From CAZEER01 sp964586315 (GTDB taxonomy: Bacteria; Fidelibacterota; Marinisomatia; Marinisomatales; UBA1611), in assembly GCA_964586315.1 (NCBI GenBank), contig CAZPHE010000047.1, positions 1-16,555 of the forward strand: 16,555 nt of DNA, read 5' to 3'. Of this stretch, positions 1-7,143 are shown one piece after another; position 1 is the first letter of the stretch, and every line of letters starts with the position of its first letter. A model generated the notes under the pieces. That model did no database searches. It was not told the DNA's origin and saw nothing but the letters and a program-made list of their open reading frames with translations. The position numbers and the translations under genes are program-made.

Positions 1-31
1 TGCGGTAAGTATGAATAACGAACTTTAATAA

Positions 32-1012
32 TTAATCCAGTTTTATATTTTGCATACGCTTAATATTAAAATACAATTCATCATCTAATGAATTAGGTAA
101 TAAGCCCTTATCAAAAGCAACACACAAATCTTGAACCGCTTCTTTTATAGTATGAGTGGGCACAAAACCAAGTTCTTGCTTAATCTTTTTAGATGAAATA
201 TGATAAGACCTATTATCATCAGTTGGTGTCGTTACTAATTTGACGTCGTCTCCAATTACTTCTTTTACAGTTTCTGCTAGCTGCCGTACTGGCTGATTTT
301 CATAACCTGCATTAAATATTTTACCAGCAATCTTCTCTTTAGGAGCCGTAATCAGAACTAAATACGCTGCCGCCATATCTGCAATGTGTATATTAGGGCG
401 AAGCTGGTCTCCTCCAAAAATGGAAATCTCCCGTTTATGATAAGCTAAGTTAGATAAAATATTTACTACTACATCCAACCGCTGCCTAGGTGAAAACCCG
501 CATACTGTAGCAGGACGAATAGTAACTGTAGTGAAATTATTTGCTTGATAATCTGAAAGAATTTTCTCACAATCAGCTTTAAAACGTGAATAATCAGTAA
601 GAGGATCTAATGGGATATCTTCATGTACATCAAGTTCTTCCTTTATACCATAAACACTAGATGAAGAAGCATAAATAAAACGTTTCACACCTGAAGTTTT
701 AGATATTTCAACTAAAGGTCGAAATGCATCTAGATTGATCGATTTACCTAAATCAGGATTCAGTTCAAAACTAGGGTCATTTGATATACAAGCAAGATGA
801 ATTACTATGTCATTTCCTGGAATAAGTTTTTTTAATAGAGCCTGATCTCTGATATCACCCTTTATGGATTTCAAATTAGGATGCTTAGGTAAAACTTTTT
901 CACCATAAATCATAAGATCCAAGACTGTGATATTATAATTTTTTCTAAGTAAATAAGGTACAAGTACGGCACCAACATATCCAGCACCTCCTGTAATAAA
1001 AATATTTTTCAT
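32..1012 (-). CDS. Extended SDR NAD-dependent sugar-nucleotide epimerase/dehydratase
   Basis: This 326-residue protein is an extended short-chain dehydrogenase/reductase acting on a nucleotide sugar in the cytoplasm. The NAD-binding loop GGAGYVG is at residues 8-14, the serine motif SSSSVYG at 116-122 and the catalytic YSRFK (YxxxK) at 141-145. The stretch ACISNDPSFELNPDLGKS (about residues 74-91) is typical of a subfamily often found in polysaccharide loci and annotated only as NAD-dependent epimerase. It lacks obvious GalE, Fcl or HldD hallmarks, so the substrate is open. It starts with ATG and lies 9 bp after the sulfotransferase-like gene, so it is probably the last gene of the heptose-like cassette in this window. 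The fold is certain; the reaction (epimerisation, dehydration or reduction of an NDP-heptose-like sugar) is inferred from context. Confidence 0.85.
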   Translation of the reverse strand: MKNIFITGGAGYVGAVLVPYLLRKNYNITVLDLMIYGEKVLPKHPNLKSIKGDIRDQALLKKLIPGNDIVIHLACISNDPSFELNPDLGKSINLDAFRPLVEISKTSGVKRFIYASSSSVYGIKEELDVHEDIPLDPLTDYSRFKADCEKILSDYQANNFTTVTIRPATVCGFSPRQRLDVVVNILSNLAYHKREISIFGGDQLRPNIHIADMAAAYLVLITAPKEKIAGKIFNAGYENQPVRQLAETVKEVIGDDVKLVTTPTDDNRSYHISSKKIKQELGFVPTHTIKEAVQDLCVAFDKGLLPNSLDDELYFNIKRMQNIKLD

Positions 1013-1021
1013 ATTATGTAT

Positions 1022-2053
1022 TTAGTTATTATTTAAGACCTTATAGTAAGTATCTAAATCAGGAAATTTTTCTAGTAATTTTGACCTGCGATTATTGTTT
1101 TTTGATAATAAATCAGCAATCTTAACTACAAAATTATTCCGTGTTTGTAGAACTGACCTTATTGTCAACCAATTAATTCTATTAAATATTTTTTGTATAA
1201 GATAATTTTTTGGCTTTATTTTATAGTAAGGACCATCATAAGGTAAATCTATACCTAGGTATTTTATAATTCTATCCGCTAATCTCATTAATCTTAATCC
1301 ACCTTCAGATGCAGTCCTATTCATACTTAAAGTATCTGTATTTTCACTCGAATATATCATTTTTTCCAAAAATATTGAATCTGATGATCCAGTGAAAAAG
1401 TCTAAAATTTTTGATAATCCTGCAACTCGATTATTTTTTAATTCATTAAAATGAATAATGCAACAGTTCTCCTTACCAAAATATTCATAATATTTAAGTA
1501 CATAATCATTGAAATCTAATCCATATGGATATAACCAAGGTCTATAGCTTAAATATGGTGCAGTTTTAAATTTAGTTCGATTAGAGCAATCATAAGAAAT
1601 TGCTTCATCTTTAGTGACAACAAAGTTGCTAATATCCATAATATTTCTTTGTTGAAAAGCACATTTCCAATGCGATAAAATAAAATCTATTTGATCTTTA
1701 ATAATAAAAAGAATTTTTGCATTAGGTATAATATCTTTTAGTATTTTTGTTTTAATCAAAAATTCTTCTTTATGGTGTAGGGTATTCCATGATACTGAAG
1801 CAAATGAACCATGTGATGCAGCTATTAATAAATCATGATGACCCACCAGCCTTTTATTAATTAAGTCTTTTATCATCTCTCTATTTTCATTGGTAAGTTT
1901 AGTTTCTTGATTTATTAGTTTATGAATGATAATTGATAATTGGTCTTCATCTTTAATGTATTTAATTGTTTCAGGTAAATTTGGAAAAACATGCGATCGG
2001 AAGAATTGGGTAAAACATCTATTAAGTCCAGTATGTATATAAATATCACCCAT
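1022..2053 (-). CDS. Sulfotransferase-like protein with an altered PAPS-binding loop
   Basis: This 343-residue protein resembles bacterial PAPS-dependent sulfotransferases. The N-terminus IYIHTGLNRCFTQFF (residues 4-18), followed by HVFPNL, aligns with the 5'-phosphosulfate loop that normally reads roughly GLPKTGTTFLQ..FPNL. AKILFIIKDQIDFILSHW (112-129) matches the 3'-phosphate motif, with K119 in place of the usual Arg and S127 kept. The loop is degenerate: the Lys of KTGTT is Arg and the Thr/Gly pattern is lost. There is no signal peptide or membrane segment, so it is probably cytoplasmic. It lies 102 bp after the GmhA-like gene and 9 bp before an epimerase gene. Its likely role is sulfation of the polysaccharide or its sugar precursor, but altered or lost activity is possible. 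It starts with ATG and has no clear ribosome-binding site. Confidence 0.6.
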   Translation of the reverse strand: MGDIYIHTGLNRCFTQFFRSHVFPNLPETIKYIKDEDQLSIIIHKLINQETKLTNENREMIKDLINKRLVGHHDLLIAASHGSFASVSWNTLHHKEEFLIKTKILKDIIPNAKILFIIKDQIDFILSHWKCAFQQRNIMDISNFVVTKDEAISYDCSNRTKFKTAPYLSYRPWLYPYGLDFNDYVLKYYEYFGKENCCIIHFNELKNNRVAGLSKILDFFTGSSDSIFLEKMIYSSENTDTLSMNRTASEGGLRLMRLADRIIKYLGIDLPYDGPYYKIKPKNYLIQKIFNRINWLTIRSVLQTRNNFVVKIADLLSKNNNRRSKLLEKFPDLDTYYKVLNNN

Positions 2054-2155
2054 ACCAAATTAATCTTTAATATTTATTCATTTTAATATTTTAAAAACAT
2101 TCTTAGAGAAGCACTAATTAGAGACACTTATCATTTATAGTCATATACTTTCTCT

Positions 2156-2737
2156 TTAAGCAGAATATTCTCTGTTGCCAATAATTAAATCTACAATTGA
2201 TAAGAGCCAAATTTGATGCAGGTTCTCTATAAAATTATATGCTTTGCTATCAACCCAGAGATTAATATCCCCTAATTGACGTAAAGGATTATTTTTATCA
2301 AATCCCGATAATGTGACTATACCTTTAAAATCACCTTTCCGTGCTGCTTCAACTGCATTTACCATATTTTGAGAACTACCACTAGATGAAATTAAAATCA
2401 ATAAATCACCATCGTTTCCATAAAAGTCTATAGCTTTTTCTACCCAATGTTCAAATCCAAAATCATTTGCAAAGCATGTAATCAGATCTGCTTCATTAAA
2501 ATTAACACATCTTATACCACCATTTTTTGTTAAGTCAACACTAAAATGACTTGCCATGGCAGCACTTCCACCATTGCCAAAAATTAGTATTTTTTGATTT
2601 TTTGAATGCACATCATTTATGAGGTCTCTTATTGCCAATAGATTATCTATGGTTTCTTTATCTGGACGAACTAAATCTGAAAAATCATTTAAATATAAAT
2701 TTAAAAACTCTTTAGAATTAATTTTATTTGATTGCAT
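2156..2737 (-). CDS. gmhA: SIS-domain phosphosugar isomerase, GmhA (sedoheptulose 7-phosphate isomerase)-like
   Basis: This 193-residue protein is a single SIS domain of the GmhA family, whose members convert sedoheptulose 7-phosphate to D-glycero-D-manno-heptose 7-phosphate, the first step of heptose activation. GNGGSAA (residues 54-60) and SSSGSSQN (117-124) are the phosphosugar-binding loops, and the length equals that of E. coli GmhA (about 192). Two differences stand out when aligned from memory. The catalytic Glu after the first loop (E. coli E65) is Asp68 here, in HFSVDL. The C-terminal catalytic His (E. coli H180) falls on Leu179, in NLHQIWLLS. It may therefore belong to a related subfamily with another substrate or mechanism. 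Its ATG lies inside the end of the upstream nucleotidyltransferase-kinase gene (14-bp overlap), so translational coupling is likely and the two should act on one pathway. Confidence 0.8.
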   Translation of the reverse strand: MQSNKINSKEFLNLYLNDFSDLVRPDKETIDNLLAIRDLINDVHSKNQKILIFGNGGSAAMASHFSVDLTKNGGIRCVNFNEADLITCFANDFGFEHWVEKAIDFYGNDGDLLILISSSGSSQNMVNAVEAARKGDFKGIVTLSGFDKNNPLRQLGDINLWVDSKAYNFIENLHQIWLLSIVDLIIGNREYSA

Positions 2738-4247
2738 GCTTAAAAGTCCTTAGCAATTGTATTTTATTAACAGGCTTACTATTCCCAATACTTTCCACAG
2801 CCTGAGCTGCAGCTAGGGAACCCATGAACAATGATAAATTTTTATCTAAACCCATTTTCAATGCACAAGAGATAATTGCCAGCATAGCATCACCTGCACC
2901 GATCTTATCTACAACCTTTGAAGCAAATGCTGGGCAATGGTAATAATCATCATCAATCTTGGAGTACAATGTTGCACCACTATTACCCTGCGTTACAATT
3001 AAATTTTCTGTTTTTAAATTGCTGGCCAGTTTTTTCATAAGAGTTTTCAATGGTGCTTCTCGATCACGTAATTCATGTCGTAATTCAGTTTCATTGATTA
3101 TGGTGCATGCAATATTATTATAATTATTCATAGTATGGTAACCAATATTTGCTGCATTTACCTGAGCATTTAAAGAAATAAAAGGTTTCTTTTTTGAAAG
3201 CTTTTTAGCTGTGTTTTTTGATATAAACCCGTGGCCATAATCTGAAATAATGACTAAATCATGTTTAGGAATAAGTTCATCAAGAAAGGAATGGAATTGG
3301 GTTTGATCTTTGTCATTAAACTGAGAATCATCAAGTGAATAAATACCTAAAATCTTGCTTTTTGAAATATAATCTAGATAGCGTTTCTTTTGTATTGTTG
3401 GAGAACCTGTTTTATTTATGAAGTAGTGTTTTATATTTTTTGGAAGATTATTTAATATAAAATCTTCATGCTCTTTATTTTCACCAATCATACTTAAGAA
3501 AGAAATCTCTCCACAAAAATCTGAAAGATGCCTAGCAATTGCTGCTGCTCCTCCAGCATACTCTTCCATAGATAAATCTCTTAGGGCCAATACTGGTTCT
3601 TTGCCAGATTTACCCAAAGCCTCGCAGAAAACATATTGATCAACTATTGTTTCTCCAATTACAAGTACTTTCAAGTTTTTCAAATTATCAATTTCTATCT
3701 TAATCTGTTCGAAACTTCTACCATTTAGCATCGAATTAATAAAAGATTTTTGAGATTCATTATAGATATCAGAAAATTTGTTAAGTAAGCTACTTGAACT
3801 AAATGTTATATCTTCTGTGTACTTAATTTTGCCACCTATTGAGCTTACAGCCTTAGTTTCATCATCAATTTTACCTGTTAAATCATCAAAATGATTTTTA
3901 TAATCTGGACCTTTACAATAGATATCAGGCTTTAATAATTTGATTGTCTCAACAGCATTGGGCCATTTATTTACCGCCACATAAGTTATTGATTCCAGTG
4001 CCGCTAAAACTTCTAAACGTAAATTTGTGGAAAAAGCAGGTCGATTAGGGCCTTTATTTACAAATTCATCTGGGGTAATTGTTACAATTAAATAATCTCC
4101 AAATCTCTTTGCTTCTTCAAAATGCTTTATGTGACCAATATGAAGCAAATCAAATACACCATGGCAGTGAATAATTTTTTGACCATTATCTTTTAGACTA
4201 GATATTATATCTTTTAGTTCATCTAAGCTTTTTATTTTTTCATTCAT
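2724..4247 (-). CDS. Bifunctional nucleotidyltransferase-PfkB sugar kinase (HldE-like, domains in reverse order)
   Basis: This 507-residue fusion carries the two activities needed to phosphorylate a sugar phosphate at C1 and transfer a nucleotide to it. Residues about 24-160 form a cytidylyltransferase-like domain with GVFDLLHIGH (30-39, including the HIGH motif) and a later FSSSS motif (149-153). Residues about 190-505 form a PfkB/ribokinase-type kinase with the AGGAAAIA motif (231-238) and the catalytic GAGD (450-453, Asp453 as the presumed base). E. coli HldE has the kinase first and the adenylyltransferase second; here the order is reversed. The start ATG follows the TAG stop of the upstream epimerase with no gap, and the 3' end overlaps the gmhA-like gene, so the three form a tight operon. 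Heptose 7-phosphate is the likely substrate by family; the nucleotide (ADP, CDP or GDP) cannot be read from the sequence. Confidence 0.88.
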   Translation of the reverse strand: MNEKIKSLDELKDIISSLKDNGQKIIHCHGVFDLLHIGHIKHFEEAKRFGDYLIVTITPDEFVNKGPNRPAFSTNLRLEVLAALESITYVAVNKWPNAVETIKLLKPDIYCKGPDYKNHFDDLTGKIDDETKAVSSIGGKIKYTEDITFSSSSLLNKFSDIYNESQKSFINSMLNGRSFEQIKIEIDNLKNLKVLVIGETIVDQYVFCEALGKSGKEPVLALRDLSMEEYAGGAAAIARHLSDFCGEISFLSMIGENKEHEDFILNNLPKNIKHYFINKTGSPTIQKKRYLDYISKSKILGIYSLDDSQFNDKDQTQFHSFLDELIPKHDLVIISDYGHGFISKNTAKKLSKKKPFISLNAQVNAANIGYHTMNNYNNIACTIINETELRHELRDREAPLKTLMKKLASNLKTENLIVTQGNSGATLYSKIDDDYYHCPAFASKVVDKIGAGDAMLAIISCALKMGLDKNLSLFMGSLAAAQAVESIGNSKPVNKIQLLRTFKHAIK

Positions 4248-5231
4248 CTAATCGCCTAAATATTCAAACCATTTTTCAGTCGCTTTAGAAATAGATTTTT
4301 TATCCCATACTGGTGCATTTTTCCAATAGCTAATATTATCTAACAAAACATCTATTCCTTCTTGCAGACTTATTTTTGGTTTCCATCCTAATAACTGTTT
4401 TGCTTTAGAAATATCAGCCCATGTACAATCAGGCTCACCTGGCCGTTTTGGTATAAACTCTACATCACCACCAAGGAGATCAACCAGTTGATTTACACTA
4501 TAAGTATTATCAGAGCCAATATTAATAATTTCACCACTTATATTACTTTTTGAAGCTACAATGATAGCATTAACAATATCAGAAACATAAGTGAAATCAC
4601 GGGTTTGGGTACCATCTCCTACCACGGTAAAAGGTTTATTAGCCAACTTCTGGGCTAAAAATACACCAAAAACAGCTCCATATGTACCAGAAGTCCTTGA
4701 CCTAGGACCATATACATTAAAAAATCTTAATGATATCGCAGGAATATTGTAAACCTGAGCCCAATGCATAATAAGTTCTTCACCAAGGTATTTCGTCAAA
4801 GCATAAGGATATTGGGGCTGGATTTTTGCTGTTTCTTTTGTAGGATACGCATCTGGAATACCATAACATGATGAAGATGCAGAATAAATAATCTTTTTTA
4901 TTTTAAACTCTCTACATGCTTCTAAAACATTGAACGTACCATTGACATTAGAGTGAAAATAATGATTTGGATTTTCAATAGAAGGTACTATATCAGCTAA
5001 AGCTGCAAGATGAAAAACTTTGTCTACACCTTTGAAATAATTTTTCCAATCACCAGCTTTTGAAATATCACATTTAATAAACTGAATAGCATCTGAGATA
5101 TGTTCAAGATTCTCTATTCTACCGGTACTTAAATTATCTAATACTGTTACATTATTACCTAATTTAATCAATTCATCAACAAGGTGACTACCTATAAACC
5201 CAGCACCACCAGTAACTATTATTTTATTCAA
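4248..5231 (-). CDS. Extended SDR sugar-nucleotide 4-epimerase (GalE/WbpP-like)
   Basis: This 327-residue extended SDR probably epimerises C4 of an NDP-sugar with bound NAD. It has GGAGFIG (8-14), the Ser motif SASSSCYG (117-124), the catalytic YALTK (143-147), RFFNVYGPR (about 168-176) and the C-terminal signature RPGEPDCTWADISKAKQLLGW. The tail SYWKNAPVWDKKSI is shared, from memory, with epimerases that sit beside nucleotidyltransferase-kinase fusions in other bacteria. The only workable start is TTG at 5229-5231: an in-frame TAG lies four codons upstream, and TTG places the GxxGxxG loop at the usual distance. It is the first gene of the heptose-like cassette, 23 bp after the Wzz-like gene, with the next gene starting directly after its stop. 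It does not look like HldD, so the precise product is open. Confidence 0.85.
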   Translation of the reverse strand: MNKIIVTGGAGFIGSHLVDELIKLGNNVTVLDNLSTGRIENLEHISDAIQFIKCDISKAGDWKNYFKGVDKVFHLAALADIVPSIENPNHYFHSNVNGTFNVLEACREFKIKKIIYSASSSCYGIPDAYPTKETAKIQPQYPYALTKYLGEELIMHWAQVYNIPAISLRFFNVYGPRSRTSGTYGAVFGVFLAQKLANKPFTVVGDGTQTRDFTYVSDIVNAIIVASKSNISGEIINIGSDNTYSVNQLVDLLGGDVEFIPKRPGEPDCTWADISKAKQLLGWKPKISLQEGIDVLLDNISYWKNAPVWDKKSISKATEKWFEYLGD

Positions 5232-5254
5232 ATTTGATCTCTACAAATAAATAA

Positions 5255-6307
5255 TTAACTAAATAAATTATCAATAAAAATATTTTTAAGTTGGTTAATC
5301 CACTTTTTATTTGCTTGGACAAATTCGACTAGTATTGCAATAAAAATACTTAATCCAATGCCTAGAAGACCAGCCAAAATGACCATTTTTTTTCTTTTCG
5401 GGCCACTTTTTTCTATAGGCGCTTCTGGCGGATCCAAAACAATAACATATTCTGATTCTTTAACTTCTTCAATTTTAGTCGTTTCTAATTGTTGTTTTAA
5501 CATTGTATAAACATTGGTAAGAACTGATACTTCTCTTCCTAAACGTTGCTGCTCTAATAGCAATAATGGAGAATTTTCAATACGCCGATTGCTAGCCGTA
5601 AAATCTTTTAGTGTTTCCTCAGCTTGAACTAGTTCTTTCCCTACAGCATGAATACGTTCTTCAATAAACTGGCGGGCTTTACTTTTTAATGCCTTATTAT
5701 ACTCTTTTTGATGTTTATCTAATTCTTCAATCAGGACTGTAATAATATCAGCTGCTAATTGCGGTTCAGAAGCATTTAATGTTATAGTATAAAGTCCCGA
5801 TTTTCTATCCTCAGAAAGATTTATCATTTTCACTAACTTATCTACAGCTTTAATCTCAAGTGTGTCTTTATTAAACTCGGGTTCATTATTTCCATAGGTT
5901 AAAATCTGTAAAAAAGATTTTCCTGAACCAAATTCTTTAGTATCAAATTTACGTTTTAACATTGCTCTTGCTAAGGTGCGACTTTTTATTATATCTGCAG
6001 CACCCCAATTAGGCGTAGATTGATTGTTAGGGATTACAATTCCAAATTGTTCGGCTAACCCAACTGCTTGGGAAAACCCTCCACTCGAAGAAGACGAGGT
6101 CATTAGTTTGGAAGTAGCAGTAAAATAGGGAGCAGTAAAAAAAAGAGCATATATAATAGCACATATACAAAATAATGTTGGAGTAATTAAGATTAATTTA
6201 ATTTGGCGACTTAAAAGTATGATTATATCGAAAAATGACATTTTGCTTTGAAAATAGTTTTCATCAGACTGATTGAGCTTTTGGTGGACCGACTGCGATT
6301 TTTGCAT
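5255..6307 (-). CDS. Wzz-family chain-length determinant (polysaccharide co-polymerase)
   Basis: This 350-residue inner-membrane protein has the polysaccharide co-polymerase layout. A cytoplasmic N-terminus precedes a first membrane helix at about 36-58. A long periplasmic domain contains a predicted coiled coil (about 190-280, rich in K/E/Q). A second helix follows at about 308-328, preceded by the proline-containing motif PPEAPIEKSGPKRKK (293-307) and carrying GLLGIG. Wzz proteins set polymer length and, in export systems, contact the Wza-type outer-membrane gate. There is no C-terminal tyrosine kinase domain of the Wzc type; the tail after helix 2 is only about 20 residues. It starts with ATG. 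The gene lies after the regulator (119-bp gap) and before the epimerase (23 bp), joining the export module to the sugar cassette. A Ser-rich stretch (71-75) follows the first membrane segment. Confidence 0.88.
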   Translation of the reverse strand: MQKSQSVHQKLNQSDENYFQSKMSFFDIIILLSRQIKLILITPTLFCICAIIYALFFTAPYFTATSKLMTSSSSSGGFSQAVGLAEQFGIVIPNNQSTPNWGAADIIKSRTLARAMLKRKFDTKEFGSGKSFLQILTYGNNEPEFNKDTLEIKAVDKLVKMINLSEDRKSGLYTITLNASEPQLAADIITVLIEELDKHQKEYNKALKSKARQFIEERIHAVGKELVQAEETLKDFTASNRRIENSPLLLLEQQRLGREVSVLTNVYTMLKQQLETTKIEEVKESEYVIVLDPPEAPIEKSGPKRKKMVILAGLLGIGLSIFIAILVEFVQANKKWINQLKNIFIDNLFS

Positions 6308-6348
6308 CTTTGTAATGTTTATTTCTAGTTTATAGTTTAGTTAATAAA

Positions 6349-6396
6349 ATTATATTACTCATTGCTCCGCCTGGTTAGTCCCAATTTTTTGACTAA
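6349..6396 (-). promoter_or_regulatory. Possible promoter and operator before the Wzz-like gene
   Basis: In the 119-bp gap upstream of the Wzz-like gene the minus strand has TATAAT (6354-6349), about 40 bp before the ATG. No good -35 box lies at 16-18 bp. A 6-bp inverted repeat, TTAGTC-N10-GACTAA (6375-6380 and 6391-6396), overlaps the place where -35 would be, as an operator might. Between them is a small G+C-rich island, GGCGGAGC (minus strand 6371-6364), that partly resembles the ops element GGCGGTAGC of polysaccharide operons but lacks its T. The regulator encoded just upstream is a candidate ligand. These are readings of short motifs in A+T-rich DNA and may be chance. Confidence 0.3.
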
Positions 6397-6426
6397 GTGA
6401 ATTAAAAAAAATATTTAAATTAACGA

Positions 6427-6990
6427 TTACTTTAAATCAATTAAAGCGTCGTAAGAAATAACCTCACCCCATAATAATAGAGCATTATCCATATCAAGCT
6501 GATTCCAAAGAGTCCTTAATTCAATTTCAGTCAAAGTGAGAGTTCTAATTTTTCTGGAAATTTCTTGACTTCTCTGTTTTGCAATTCTATCCAACTCTGG
6601 TTCATTTATTTTACCAAGTAAAATAATATCGATTAAACCTGAATCTATCCCTTTAGCATAATCACCAATTAAATAAGCAGATTTAACAAAACCTATCTTT
6701 TTAACTAATATATCAATAATCTTATCAACGCCCATATATTTTTCAATTAAACTATGGATTTCGTTAAACAACGTATGCTCAGTATTTGCAGAATATAAAA
6801 TAGTTCTTCCAGAACTATTTGAGGTTAGCAGATTTGCTTCTTTTAACCTATTTAATTCTAATCGAATACTATTTGTAGACTCATTAAACTCTTTTGCTAA
6901 TTCTCGCAAATATGCCTTTGTCCCAGGATTCATAAAAAACTTGGTTAATAATTTCAATCTGGTTTTTGATGTAATAAGTGATTCAAGCAT
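6427..6990 (-). CDS. Winged-helix DNA-binding protein with a degenerate nucleotidyltransferase-like domain
   Basis: This 187-residue protein starts with an ArsR/MarR-like winged helix (about 1-70): the presumed recognition helix spans about 36-55 (NESTNSIRLELNRLKEANLL) and the wing is SSGRTILYSAN (59-69). After a helical linker, residues about 104-150 resemble a minimal nucleotidyltransferase (MNT) fold: YLIGDYAKG followed by IDSGLIDIILLG. The active-site signature of that fold is GSxARGxxSxxSDIDL; here GS is GD and the SDID aspartate pair is reduced to one Asp (LIDI), so catalysis is unlikely. Its position between the exporter and the co-polymerase suggests a local regulator of the polysaccharide genes. 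The ATG at 6990 gives the full winged helix; no Shine-Dalgarno is visible (upstream bases ATTAATTAAATT). DNA binding is well supported; target and signal are unknown. Confidence 0.8.
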   Translation of the reverse strand: MLESLITSKTRLKLLTKFFMNPGTKAYLRELAKEFNESTNSIRLELNRLKEANLLTSNSSGRTILYSANTEHTLFNEIHSLIEKYMGVDKIIDILVKKIGFVKSAYLIGDYAKGIDSGLIDIILLGKINEPELDRIAKQRSQEISRKIRTLTLTEIELRTLWNQLDMDNALLLWGEVISYDALIDLK

Positions 6991-7002
6991 AATTTAATTA
7001 AT

Positions 7003-7025
7003 GAGTAGAATTTTTACTCTTTTTT
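7003..7025 (+). terminator. Weak hairpin plus T-run on the plus strand (terminator-like)
   Basis: On the plus strand GAGTA and TACTC (7003-7007 and 7015-7019) can pair, with further A-T/G-T pairs inside, and six T follow (7020-7025). This would act on plus-strand transcripts, although no plus-strand gene is nearby. On the minus strand the same hairpin sits in the leader of the regulator gene, 13-29 nt before its ATG, without a trailing T-run. The stem is short, so a chance structure is possible. Confidence 0.25.
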
Positions 7026-7084
7026 AATATGCTTAATAATATACATAAACTATAAAAAAACCTAGACATTAATTGAGCAATAAT

Positions 7085-7130
7085 TGATCTTAAAATGCAC
7101 AAAAAATAGAATTAAATGGTTTTAAGATCA
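7085..7130. repeat. 11-bp perfect inverted repeat between exporter and regulator genes
   Basis: TGATCTTAAAA at 7085-7095 and TTTTAAGATCA at 7120-7130 are perfect reverse complements separated by 24 bp. The element lies 14 bp after the stop codon of the SLBB exporter and about 95 bp before the ATG of the regulator. In the minus-strand RNA it could fold into a long-loop hairpin, but no T-run follows, so it is not a standard terminator. An operator for the neighbouring winged-helix protein, or a transcript-stabilising 3' structure for the exporter mRNA, are both possible. Confidence 0.5.
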
Positions 7131-7143
7131 GAATTTATCTAAG

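Noticed and set aside
1..31. Start of another downstream gene at the left edge
   Set aside because: Only 31 bp with no ATG or recognisable coding sequence on the minus strand; nothing can be supported.
2104..2155. Terminator after the GmhA-like gene
   Set aside because: There are partial direct repeats (AGTG..TCTCT) and a CTAATTAG palindrome, but no stable stem followed by a T-run.
4248..5231. HldD (ADP-heptose 6-epimerase)
   Set aside because: Its motifs fit the GalE/WbpP type of extended SDR, not HldD as I know it, despite the heptose-like neighbours.
6364..6371. True JUMPstart/ops element before the Wzz-like gene
   Set aside because: GGCGGAGC lacks the T of GGCGGTAGC and the rest of JUMPstart is absent, so it is kept only as a weak resemblance.
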